Assembly: GCA_020435885.1 (NCBI GenBank)
Contig: JAGQYU010000143.1
Span: 1 to 25,201, forward strand
From: Flavobacteriaceae bacterium
Lineage (GTDB): Bacteria; Bacteroidota; Bacteroidia; Flavobacteriales; Flavobacteriaceae
Direction: 5' to 3'
DNA length: 25,201 bases
Positions 15,262 through 23,155 of the stretch are shown one piece after another. The notes beneath the pieces were generated by a model, which was not told the origin of the DNA, did no database searches, and saw only the letters and a program-made list of their open reading frames with translations. The position numbers were made by a program, and so were the translations under genes. Position 1 is the first letter of the stretch. Each line of letters opens with the position of its first letter.

Positions 15262-15668
15262 TGGTAAATGTTGAAGAGCTTCTAAAAGAACTTTCGTTCA
15301 AAGCCATACGAAGCAGTGGTGCAGGCGGGCAACATGTAAACAAAGTCTCCAGTAAAATAGAATTGTTTTTTAACGTAAATGAATCTGCTGTTTTAAATGA
15401 AGAAGATAAATCTTTGTTGATAAAAAACCTTAGCTCTCGCCTCACCAAAAACAATGAACTTATCCTTACTTGCGATGAAAGCCGCAGCCAACACAAAAAC
15501 AAAGAAATTATTACTTCCCGATTTATCGAAATTATCCAAAATGGCTTAAAAAGACCCAAAAAACGTAAAAAAACCAGACCAAGCATAGCGTCTGTAAAAA
15601 AACGATTAGCTGCTAAAAAGAAAGTTTCCGAAAAGAAAAGCAGCAGAAAAAAACCTGATTTAGAGTAG
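15261..15668 (+). CDS. arfB: ArfB/YaeJ-like peptidyl-tRNA hydrolase (ribosome rescue)
   Basis: Releases nascent peptides from ribosomes stalled on truncated mRNA. The 135-residue protein has the release-factor catalytic loop 'SSGAGGQHVNKVSSKIEL' with the GGQ tripeptide at 22-24. It ends in a long Lys/Arg-rich tail (about 100-133), which in this family inserts into the empty mRNA channel. There are no codon-recognition domains, which distinguishes it from PrfA/PrfB, and its length is typical of ArfB. Its ATG overlaps the upstream kinase stop (TAATG), so it is translated as the last gene of the cluster. Function and family are well supported; the operon link to NAD salvage is probably only positional. 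Confidence 0.93.
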   Translation: MVNVEELLKELSFKAIRSSGAGGQHVNKVSSKIELFFNVNESAVLNEEDKSLLIKNLSSRLTKNNELILTCDESRSQHKNKEIITSRFIEIIQNGLKRPKKRKKTRPSIASVKKRLAAKKKVSEKKSSRKKPDLE

Positions 15669-15725
15669 CTGTAAAAAGCAAATATAATGTACCTTTAAAC
15701 TTCATTATTTTCTAATCCACTAAAA

Positions 15726-18533
15726 ATGAAATTTATACTGTCAGCCCTTGCCCTATTTTTAACCATTTCAACATTTTCGCAAAAAAAAGTATTAGATCAC
15801 TCTGATTATGACCTTTGGAATACCATTCAAGGCGAATCTATTTCAAATGACGGGAATTATATTATGTACTCTTTAGAAAAAGGAGAAAAAGATAATTTTT
15901 TAAAAATTAAAGATGCTAAAGCCGCAAAGGTCTTTGAATATGACCGTGCTGAAAACGGTCGATTCTCTTACAATTCAGAGTATGCTTTATTCACTATTAA
16001 AGCATGGAAAGATAGTATTGTTGAGATGAAACGCCGAAAAGTTAAAAAAGATGAAATGCCTAAAGACACGTTAGGGATTTTCAATCTGAAAGACAAATCG
16101 CTTACTAAAATTGCTAATATAAAATCATATAAAGCACCTCAAAAATGGTCTGGTTATGTAGCTTATATGCTTGATGAAGTAAAAGAAAAGAAAAAAGACA
16201 AAGAAAAAGATACAGAGAAAAAAGATTCTACTGCCAAGAAAGAAAAGAAACCTAAGATCAAAAAAATAGGTAAAGACAATGGATATCATGTAGTGTTAAT
16301 GAATTTGGCAACCAAGCAACAAGATACCTTTAAATATGTAACTGATTATTCTTTTGCCGATAAAGGAAAATACTTAACCTATGCCACAACAGGGGAAAAT
16401 GATAGCATAGGCTCATCAGTGTTTGTGTTGGATATTGCCAGCAATCAGCTTACACAGATATATCAATCAAAAAAAGCAAAATACCATCAGCTTAACTTTA
16501 GCGAAACCGGTAAAAATTTAGCTTTTGTGGTTGATACTGATACTACAAAAGTTCAAGTAAGGCCTAATGAGTTATATCACTGGGCAGTTGGTGATAAAAC
16601 TGCTAAAAAACTGGTTGATAATACTACCGCTCCTAAAGGATACAGAGTCTCATCAGATGGAAGGATTAGTTTTTCCAAAGATGATTCTAAGCTTTTCTTC
16701 GGGTTGGCAAAACCACCTATTGTAAAAGATACAACACTCATTGATGAAGAAATTGTAAATGTAGAAGTTTGGACTTATGATGAGCCTGAATTATACACCG
16801 TTCAAGAATTACAATTAAAAAATGATGAAAAAAAATCGTTCCAAACGGTAATTCACTTAAACAATAATAAATTGGTACAAATTGCTACCAAAGAATACCC
16901 CGATGCTTCTCTTGGAAAAGAAGGTGACTCTGATTATGCTTTAGTAAATACTTCTCTACCTTATGATCTGGAAAGACAATGGACAGGCAACACAGCAAGA
17001 GATTTGGCAATAGTCAATGTAAATACCGGTGAAACCAACAATATATTGACCAAAGTTTCCGGTTATACTAGATTAAGTCCTGATAGCAACTATGCCTATG
17101 GCTACAGTCTTACTGACAGTACTTGGTTTGCCTATAACATTCCCACTTCAAAATACATGGCATTGACAAAAGGGAAAGTTTTTTATAATGAACTGAATGA
17201 TTCTCCCGATTATCCGAATGCTTACGGTTCTGCCGGATGGACAAAAGATGATGGTTCCTTGTTAGTATATGATCGTTATGACATTTGGGAATTTAACCCA
17301 AATACCGGAGCAAATACCAGGCTTACCGATGGCCGCGAAAACAAAATAGTTTACAGATATGTAAAACTTGATGATGAAGAACGTTCTTTAGACACTAATA
17401 AAAAATGGTTGTTTAGAACATTTAATGAAACCACTAAAAATTCTGGATATTTTGAATACAATCCAAAAACAAAAAAAGGAAAGCAATTACTAGACGGTCC
17501 TTATGATTATTCATATCCAAAAATGGCTCAGCAAAGTGATAAAGTAATCTTCACACGTCAGTCGTTCAAAGAATTCCCTGATATTCGTTATTCTGACTTG
17601 AGCTTTAAAAAACAGACCGTTATTACTAATGCTAACCCACAACAAAAAGACTATAATTGGGGAAGCATTGAATTGGTAAATTGGGTCTCATTAGATGGTA
17701 TTCAACTTACCGGAATGCTAGTAAAACCTGAAAATTTTGATCCGAACAAAAAATATCCGATGCTCGTAAATTTCTATGAAAGAAGTTCAGACGATCTTCA
17801 CAATTATAGAGTTCCTTCTCCCGGAAGGTCATCTATAAACTATAGTTTTTATGCCAGCAGAGGTTATGTTATTTTTAACCCCGATGTACATTATCGTATA
17901 GGATATCCGGGTGAAAGTGCTTTGAATTGTGTTATTCCCGGCATTACTTCACTCATTGAAAAAGGTTTTGTAGACAAAGATAATATTGGTGTACAAGGCC
18001 ACAGCTGGGGTGGTTATCAGGTAGCCTATCTGGTTACAAAAACAGATATTTTTAAAGCTGCTGAAGCAGGAGCTCCCGTTCCTAATATGATCAGTGCTTA
18101 TGGTGGTATCCGTTGGTGGACAGGCTTAAGTCGCCAGTTCCAATATGAACATACCCAAAGTAGAATTGGCGGAACTCCATGGGAATACCCTTCTCGATAC
18201 ATCGAAAATTCACCCATCTTTAACATTGATAAAATAAATACTCCTTTATTGATTATGCATAATGATGCTGATGGCCACGTGCCTTGGTATCAAGGGATTG
18301 AGTTCTTTACAAGCCTCCGCCGATTAGGCAAACCATCATGGTTCTTAAACTATAATGAAGAGCCTCACTGGCCTTTAAAAATGCAGAACAGAAAAGATTT
18401 TAACATTCGTTTGGCGCAATTTTTTGATTATTATCTAAAAGGACAGCCAAAACCCGTATGGATGCACAGAGGCGTACCAGCCATTGAAAAAGGTATCAAT
18501 CAAGGGTATGAACTAATGGAAACAGATAAATAA
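15726..18533 (+). CDS. Exported S9 family peptidase (prolyl oligopeptidase type)
   Basis: A 935-residue serine peptidase, exported through Sec: residues 1-19 (MKFILSALALFLTISTFSQ) form a signal peptide with no lipobox. The middle 40-650 region has WD/PD40-like repeats consistent with the propeller of S9 enzymes. The C-terminal alpha/beta hydrolase domain holds the triad: Ser760 in 'GHSWGGYQV', Asp849 in 'HNDADGHVP' and His881 in 'EEPHWPL'. Length and order suit the large Bacteroidetes S9 peptidases, which cut short peptides in the periplasm. An unusual Lys/Glu/Asp-rich stretch, about half lysine, interrupts the propeller at 152-180. A TACCTTTA near 15690 may be the promoter. The gene is separate from the upstream cluster and converges on the ATP-grasp gene across a terminator. 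Confidence 0.93.
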   Translation: MKFILSALALFLTISTFSQKKVLDHSDYDLWNTIQGESISNDGNYIMYSLEKGEKDNFLKIKDAKAAKVFEYDRAENGRFSYNSEYALFTIKAWKDSIVEMKRRKVKKDEMPKDTLGIFNLKDKSLTKIANIKSYKAPQKWSGYVAYMLDEVKEKKKDKEKDTEKKDSTAKKEKKPKIKKIGKDNGYHVVLMNLATKQQDTFKYVTDYSFADKGKYLTYATTGENDSIGSSVFVLDIASNQLTQIYQSKKAKYHQLNFSETGKNLAFVVDTDTTKVQVRPNELYHWAVGDKTAKKLVDNTTAPKGYRVSSDGRISFSKDDSKLFFGLAKPPIVKDTTLIDEEIVNVEVWTYDEPELYTVQELQLKNDEKKSFQTVIHLNNNKLVQIATKEYPDASLGKEGDSDYALVNTSLPYDLERQWTGNTARDLAIVNVNTGETNNILTKVSGYTRLSPDSNYAYGYSLTDSTWFAYNIPTSKYMALTKGKVFYNELNDSPDYPNAYGSAGWTKDDGSLLVYDRYDIWEFNPNTGANTRLTDGRENKIVYRYVKLDDEERSLDTNKKWLFRTFNETTKNSGYFEYNPKTKKGKQLLDGPYDYSYPKMAQQSDKVIFTRQSFKEFPDIRYSDLSFKKQTVITNANPQQKDYNWGSIELVNWVSLDGIQLTGMLVKPENFDPNKKYPMLVNFYERSSDDLHNYRVPSPGRSSINYSFYASRGYVIFNPDVHYRIGYPGESALNCVIPGITSLIEKGFVDKDNIGVQGHSWGGYQVAYLVTKTDIFKAAEAGAPVPNMISAYGGIRWWTGLSRQFQYEHTQSRIGGTPWEYPSRYIENSPIFNIDKINTPLLIMHNDADGHVPWYQGIEFFTSLRRLGKPSWFLNYNEEPHWPLKMQNRKDFNIRLAQFFDYYLKGQPKPVWMHRGVPAIEKGINQGYELMETDK

Positions 18534-18551
18534 TATATTATCTGAACATAT

Positions 18552-18589
18552 AAAAAAGGCGAAACAACTGAAGTTATTTCGCCTTTTTT
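18552..18589. terminator. Bidirectional terminator between the S9 peptidase and ATP-grasp genes
   Basis: The stem AAAAAAGGCGAAA / TTTCGCCTTTTTT, one C-A mismatch, then AACT/AGTT closes on loop GAAG. It has an A run on the left and a T run on the right, so it serves both converging genes. It ends 2 bases before the stop codon of the minus-strand gene. Confidence 0.92.
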
Positions 18590-18590
18590 A

Positions 18591-19754
18591 TTACTCTATT
18601 ATAAATTCTGTAAGATCATCCTTTAAAATAGCTTCCAGTTCATTCATATTTTCAGGTGAAGTTCTACTGAACAAAAACCCAAAAACAGGATGCTTTTTAA
18701 AGTCTATTTTTCGTAATTCTAACGGATCTTCAAACTGAAGAAGTAACTTTTCATAATCAAATGCTTTGATTGGCTTAGACCTGTGGGTTGCCGGTATATC
18801 TAAAATTATAATACTGTATAACGAGCGGTCTTCTCGCTGTAATATAGTTTTCCAATCGGGTTGTCTTTGCTCAAAAAAATAAATGTACGGGTTAAAACCA
18901 TATGCATGCCAAGTTACATCTGCCGTTGTACACCACCCTCCAAAACGCAATGGATTTACTTCAATAGGAACTATCTGCCCATCTTGTATTCTTACTTCTA
19001 TATGCAGCGGAAAGTTAGTCAACCCTGTAAGTTTCTTTAACTCTTGCAAAAAAGTATCAACCTTATCTTTTAGATTTGCAATTATATCTACCGAAGTCAT
19101 ATACAACCTATCACTCACATCAGAATCCGAAGAAAATAAATGCTTCATTACAGTAAGTATAACAGGGTTGCCTTGTGCATTAAAATAACAATCTATGGCA
19201 TATTCTTCTCCTTCAATATATGATTCAATTATAAAATCCGATACATCCAAAACTTGCTCGGGGTACATGCTTTTAATACGTTTTACATCTTTTTTAAGCG
19301 ATTGTAAAGCTTCGCTCCATTCTGTTTTACTTCTAACAATATGTACTCCTAAGCTGAAAAATCCTACTGCCGGTTTCAACACCAAGGGATAGGGCTGTGT
19401 TTCTTTGTCTATCCCATCTAATTCATTCCATGAAACCTTTTTGAAATATACATTAGGATACATTTTTGATACTAATTCCCTAAATCTAGATTTATCTTTG
19501 AACATATTTACTTGATCAGGATAGGGTGTATGCCCTAGATTCTTCGCAATCCACTCTATGGCATTTTCTGAATTTGTGTATAAATAATCATCTCCGTTGG
19601 AAATGCGTTCTATTGCTTTCTCATCGTTTATAAACGATTGTATATCATTCTTATAGAGATTATTTGCATAATTATTTAATATAACCGAATACTTGTTTTG
19701 GTGTATGGTATCTATCAAAAAATCTGAGGTGTAAGGAGCATCAAGTAAGATCAT
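18591..19754 (-). CDS. ATP-grasp domain protein of unknown substrate
   Basis: A 387-residue enzyme with the ATP-grasp fold, which ligates a carboxylate (through an acyl phosphate) to an amine or thiol. I recognise the fold but not the product. The N-terminal 1-85 resembles a pre-ATP-grasp Rossmann-like domain. 'YPLVLKPAVGFFSLGVHIV' (122-140) gives the ATP-binding lysine (Lys127) and a glycine loop. 'FIIESYIEGEEYAIDCYF' (174-191) is the hinge region with adenine contacts, and 'HIEVRIQDG....PIEVNPLRFGG' (251-273) carries the Mg-binding Glu and Asn. There is no signal peptide. It is divergent from the TPP-riboswitch-controlled receptor and has no obvious operon partner. Carbamoyl phosphate, biotin and purine enzymes do not fit by length and context. 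Confidence 0.85.
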   Translation of the reverse strand: MILLDAPYTSDFLIDTIHQNKYSVILNNYANNLYKNDIQSFINDEKAIERISNGDDYLYTNSENAIEWIAKNLGHTPYPDQVNMFKDKSRFRELVSKMYPNVYFKKVSWNELDGIDKETQPYPLVLKPAVGFFSLGVHIVRSKTEWSEALQSLKKDVKRIKSMYPEQVLDVSDFIIESYIEGEEYAIDCYFNAQGNPVILTVMKHLFSSDSDVSDRLYMTSVDIIANLKDKVDTFLQELKKLTGLTNFPLHIEVRIQDGQIVPIEVNPLRFGGWCTTADVTWHAYGFNPYIYFFEQRQPDWKTILQREDRSLYSIIILDIPATHRSKPIKAFDYEKLLLQFEDPLELRKIDFKKHPVFGFLFSRTSPENMNELEAILKDDLTEFIIE

Positions 19755-19895
19755 TATAAAACTTAATTTAATATGTAAAATTACAACTCTTCCATAAAAT
19801 TTATGTTACTCCATTAACAAAGTGCATACACAAATTTTACTTGTTTTAAAAAGTAAAAAATATGCTATTATTTCGTGTAAATTAGAAATCTGTAG

Positions 19896-19903
19896 TATCT
19901 TTG
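19896..19903 (+). promoter_or_regulatory. Candidate -7 box for the TPP riboswitch transcript
   Basis: TATCTTTG matches TAnnTTTG and lies just upstream of the aptamer; a TTTCG at 19871-19875 sits about 20 bases before it and may be the -33 element. Together they put the transcript start close to the 5' edge of the riboswitch. The rest of the 315-bp intergenic gap (19755-19895) is AT-rich, and I see no other gene or element in it. Confidence 0.5.
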
Positions 19904-19907
19904 CATC

Positions 19908-19981
19908 ATCTCAAAAGGGGTGCCAAACGGCTGAGATCATACCCATAGAACCTGAACAGGTAATGCTGTTAAGGGAGGCCA
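19908..19981 (+). ncRNA. TPP riboswitch (THI element) aptamer
   Basis: The conserved THI-box segments appear in order: GGGGTGCC (19917-19924), GGCTGAGAT (19929-19937), ACCC (19941-19944), GAACCTGAACAGG (19948-19960), TAATGC (19961-19966) and AAGGGA (19971-19976). P2 and P3/P4-P5 arms can be drawn, and the P1 closing stem (TCTC/GAGG) is short. The element precedes the TonB-dependent receptor gene by about 90 bases, so it should lower receptor expression when thiamin pyrophosphate is plentiful. THI elements before TonB-dependent receptors are known in Bacteroidetes and mark predicted thiamin transporters. Confidence 0.93.
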
Positions 19982-19999
19982 AAAAATTAAAAGCCACAT

Positions 20000-20045
20000 G
20001 GGGTGCTGTAACAAAGTTTAACCTATCGATTAATTACCCCTTTTT
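20000..20045 (+). promoter_or_regulatory. Candidate expression platform of the TPP riboswitch
   Basis: GGGGT (20000-20004) can pair with ACCCC (20036-20040), which is followed by five T's; this could act as a terminator with a long loop. The same ACCCCTTTT (20036-20044) can pair over 9 bp with AAAAGGGGT inside the aptamer (19913-19921). The two pairings exclude each other. The T run ends 24 bases before the receptor ATG. The stem is short and the switching direction is inferred. Confidence 0.4.
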
Positions 20046-20069
20046 ACATCGTTTTATTTTTTAATTAAA

Positions 20070-22460
20070 ATGAAACTATTTTCAATTTTCAAACTGACAA
20101 AAAAGTTCTTTTTGCTCTTTACATTTATTTTTATATCATCCCAAAGTATTGACGCACAGGAAGTTTTTGCCCTTTCGGGGAAAGTAACCGATAAAGACCA
20201 GCCTTTGCCAGGAGTCAGTGTTTACGTAAAAAACACTACGTTAGGAACCACTACTGATTTTAATGGAAACTTTTCCATTCAACTACCAAAAGGTACTTAT
20301 ACCATCGTTTTCAGTGCTGTTAGCGAACCTAAAGAAGTTAACGTTTCTTTGGACAAAAACATGTTCATTACAGTAGATATGAGTGATAGCTTTATCAATT
20401 TAGATGAAGTACTGGTATCAGCCGTTCGTGTAAAGGAAACTTCGCCTGTAACCCACAGCAATATCACTAAAAAAGAACTAGAAAAAAGAAACTTGGGCCA
20501 AGATGTACCTATTTTGCTTAACTATTTGCCTTCTGTTGTAACAACCTCTGACGCAGGTGCAGGCGTTGGCTATACCGGAATCCGTGTGCGTGGTAGTGAT
20601 GCTACACGTGTTAATGTAACCATTAATGGAATTCCGTATAACGATGCTGAAAGTCAGGGTACGTATTGGGTAGACCTGCCGGATTTTTCTTCATCCATTG
20701 AAAATGTACAGTTACAGCGTGGTGTTGGGACTTCAACCAATGGATCTGGTGCTTTTGGTGCCAGTCTAAACATTTTAACCGATGCAGTTTCAGAAGAAGC
20801 TAACGGCGAAATATCAAACTCCTTCGGATCATACAATACCCGAAAGCATACTGTAAAGTTCAGCACTGGAAAAATAAATGATCATATAGAATTTGCCGGG
20901 CGCTTTTCTAAAATTAATTCGGATGGTTATATTGATAGGGCTTGGTCTGATTTGAAATCGTATTTTTTACAAGCTGCTTATGTTGATGATAATACACTCA
21001 TCAAAGCAATCACATTTGGTGGCCATGAAAAAACGTATCAAGCATGGTATGGGGTTACCAAAGAAGAAATTGAGCTATACGGAAGGACTTTTAACCCATA
21101 CACTTATGAAAATGAGATTGATAACTACAATCAAGATCATTATCAATTACATTGGAATGAAAAATTTTCGCCTAATTTTTCAACCAATATTGGATTGAAT
21201 TACACTAAAGGAAAAGGTTATTTTGAACAATATAAAGAAGGTGAAAGTTTTGACGATTATGATCTTATTCCTATCACTCTAGGTGGAGAAACTATTGATG
21301 AAACTGACCTTATCAAAAGACGTTGGTTAGACAATGATTACTATGTTGCCAACGCCAATGGAACATACCATAAGAACGGTGTTGAATTAATAGTTGGTGG
21401 CTCATATAGTAGTTATGTAGGCAACCATTTTGGAGAGATTATCTGGGCTCAATATGCCAGTAATTCTGAGATAAGAGATCGTTATTATGATGGTGAATCC
21501 AATAAAGAGGATATTAATATTTTCAGCAAATTAACATACGAAATTGATAATAATTGGTCCGTTTTTGTCGACTTACAACAACGTTTTGTAAACTTTAAAA
21601 CCGATGGAACTACTTCAGACAGAGACCCTATTGATATCGATGAAAATTACTCCTTTTTTAATCCCAAAGTAGGGGCAACGTTTAAAATAAACAATCAAAA
21701 TAACATATACGCTTCTTATGCCAAAGCTCACAGAGAGCCTAATAGAGATGATTTTAAAAATGGTGTTACCGAAGCCGAAAAATTAAATGATTTTGAATTA
21801 GGCTGGAGACTCAATAAAGAAAAAATAAAGTTAAGTACAAACCTGTATTATATGTTCTATAAGAATCAACTTGTGCTTACTGGAGCCATTGATGATACTG
21901 GAGACCCTATTAGAGGAACTAGCGGAGAAAGTTATCGTTTTGGGCTTGAAGTAGCGGCAGATATTAATCTCTCTAAAAATATTTCTGTACAGCCAAACAT
22001 AGCCTTAAGCAGTAATAAAAATGTAGATTTCTATGCGCCGATTAATGGCGAATTGGCTGATCTTGGCAAAACCGATCTTTCATTTTCTCCAAGTTTAATT
22101 ATGGCTAATGCTTTCAGTTATACTACAGATAATTTTCACGTTTCGCTACTTTCAAAATATGTAGGCAAACAATACATGAGCAATTTAAAAAGTACCGTTT
22201 CTAAAAATGATGTATTAGACAGTTATTTTATAAACGATTTGAATGCTTCGTATGAAATTAAGGTCAATAAAATATTCAAATCCATCGTGTTAAACGCTTT
22301 GGTAAATAACATCTTTAATGTAAAATATATTTCCAACGGATACTATTATTTTTATGATGATACTTGGAGCAATCCTCCGCAAGTTACTACCGTTGATGGT
22401 GCAGGATATTATCCACAAGCAACACGAAACTTTTTAGTTGGAGCAACGCTAAAATTTTAA
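20070..22460 (+). CDS. TonB-dependent outer membrane receptor, probably for thiamin
   Basis: A 796-residue TonB-dependent receptor that imports a substrate across the outer membrane using TonB/ExbBD energy. A signal peptide (about 1-29, ending IDAQ) is followed by a carboxypeptidase regulatory-like beta-sandwich (about 33-105: 'LSGKVTDKDQPLPGVSVYV...'). Next is the plug ('KRNLGQDVPILLNYLPSVV', 'IRVRGSDATRVNVTINGIP', 'LQRGVGTSTNGSGAFGASLN', about 125-240), then a 22-strand-type barrel ending in 'TRNFLVGATLKF' with the C-terminal aromatic. The TPP riboswitch upstream is the main evidence that the ligand is thiamin or a derivative (an OMR1-type receptor); the protein alone does not show this. 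No SusD-like partner is present. It appears monocistronic. Confidence 0.93.
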   Translation: MKLFSIFKLTKKFFLLFTFIFISSQSIDAQEVFALSGKVTDKDQPLPGVSVYVKNTTLGTTTDFNGNFSIQLPKGTYTIVFSAVSEPKEVNVSLDKNMFITVDMSDSFINLDEVLVSAVRVKETSPVTHSNITKKELEKRNLGQDVPILLNYLPSVVTTSDAGAGVGYTGIRVRGSDATRVNVTINGIPYNDAESQGTYWVDLPDFSSSIENVQLQRGVGTSTNGSGAFGASLNILTDAVSEEANGEISNSFGSYNTRKHTVKFSTGKINDHIEFAGRFSKINSDGYIDRAWSDLKSYFLQAAYVDDNTLIKAITFGGHEKTYQAWYGVTKEEIELYGRTFNPYTYENEIDNYNQDHYQLHWNEKFSPNFSTNIGLNYTKGKGYFEQYKEGESFDDYDLIPITLGGETIDETDLIKRRWLDNDYYVANANGTYHKNGVELIVGGSYSSYVGNHFGEIIWAQYASNSEIRDRYYDGESNKEDINIFSKLTYEIDNNWSVFVDLQQRFVNFKTDGTTSDRDPIDIDENYSFFNPKVGATFKINNQNNIYASYAKAHREPNRDDFKNGVTEAEKLNDFELGWRLNKEKIKLSTNLYYMFYKNQLVLTGAIDDTGDPIRGTSGESYRFGLEVAADINLSKNISVQPNIALSSNKNVDFYAPINGELADLGKTDLSFSPSLIMANAFSYTTDNFHVSLLSKYVGKQYMSNLKSTVSKNDVLDSYFINDLNASYEIKVNKIFKSIVLNALVNNIFNVKYISNGYYYFYDDTWSNPPQVTTVDGAGYYPQATRNFLVGATLKF

Positions 22461-22570
22461 TTGTTTAATTATAAGTTAGTTAAATATATCGTTCGATCTA
22501 AAAGTAAAATATTTTTCAAAAGTTGAAACTTCTTCTTTACTTTTACCTCATAACTTTTAAATTCAAAAAC

Positions 22571-23083
22571 ATGAAAAAATTAATTTTACTTGCATTCTTA
22601 CTCATTACAAGTTTTGGTTTCTCTCAACGTATTTTAGAGGGTGATACCGAATTGAACGCCGGAATTGGCTTTTCATCCGGAGGATGGGCTTTACCAGTTT
22701 ATGGCGGTATTGATTATGGTATTACTGATGATATTTCTGTAGGTGGTATGGTAAGTTTTAGCTCACAAAATTACAATTATACCGGAGGGAAATATAAAGG
22801 AAAATGGATGAGTATTGGAGCCAACGGAAACTATCATTTCAATACCTTATTAGATATTCCTGATGAATTTGATGTATATGCAGGTTTAACATTAGCTTAT
22901 AATTCATTTTCTTATGATTATCCTTCAGGAGATTATACTTTTAGCAACAAAGCTTCCGGAGTAGGATTTGCAGCTCAAATTGGTGCAAGATACTTCTTTA
23001 CTGATACAATTGGGGTAAACCTAGAGTTTGGCGGTGGAGATATTGCCTCTGGCGGTAAAGCTGGTATTACAGTTAGGTTTTAA
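22571..23083 (+). CDS. Small outer membrane beta-barrel protein
   Basis: A 170-residue exported protein: signal peptide about 1-18 (MKKLILLAFLLITSFGFS) followed by alternating, Gly- and aromatic-rich strands typical of 8-stranded barrels ('GGIDYGITDDISVGGMVSF', 'WMSIGANGNYHF', 'ARYFFTDTIGVNLEFGGG'). It ends 'KAGITVRF' with a terminal Phe, the usual outer-membrane assembly signal. No specific function can be assigned. ATG at 22571 is chosen because it gives a normal signal peptide; the frame opens earlier at a TTG at 22523, but that would bury the signal behind 16 residues. It lies 110 bases after the TonB-dependent receptor, in a gap with no clear promoter or terminator, so read-through is possible. 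Confidence 0.85.
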   Translation: MKKLILLAFLLITSFGFSQRILEGDTELNAGIGFSSGGWALPVYGGIDYGITDDISVGGMVSFSSQNYNYTGGKYKGKWMSIGANGNYHFNTLLDIPDEFDVYAGLTLAYNSFSYDYPSGDYTFSNKASGVGFAAQIGARYFFTDTIGVNLEFGGGDIASGGKAGITVRF

Positions 23084-23104
23084 TAAAATCACAATTTATA
23101 TACT

Positions 23105-23136
23105 AAAAAAGGGTCTCCTTTCGGAGCCCTTTTTTT
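23105..23136. terminator. Bidirectional terminator between the barrel protein and SQR genes
   Basis: The stem GGG(T)CTCC / GGAGCCC, with one bulged T and loop TTTC, is flanked by six A's and eight T's. It separates the convergent plus-strand barrel gene and minus-strand oxidoreductase gene and can serve both. Confidence 0.9.
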
Positions 23137-23155
23137 ATTTTAGTTAAAAGAAAGT

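Noticed and set aside
19822..20064. Open frame of about 80 codons across the riboswitch
   Set aside because: It lies over the TPP aptamer and its leader; the peptide has no recognisable features and its sequence is explained by the conserved RNA.
22523..22570. TTG start of the small barrel protein
   Set aside because: It adds 16 residues ahead of a clean signal peptide that begins at ATG 22571.
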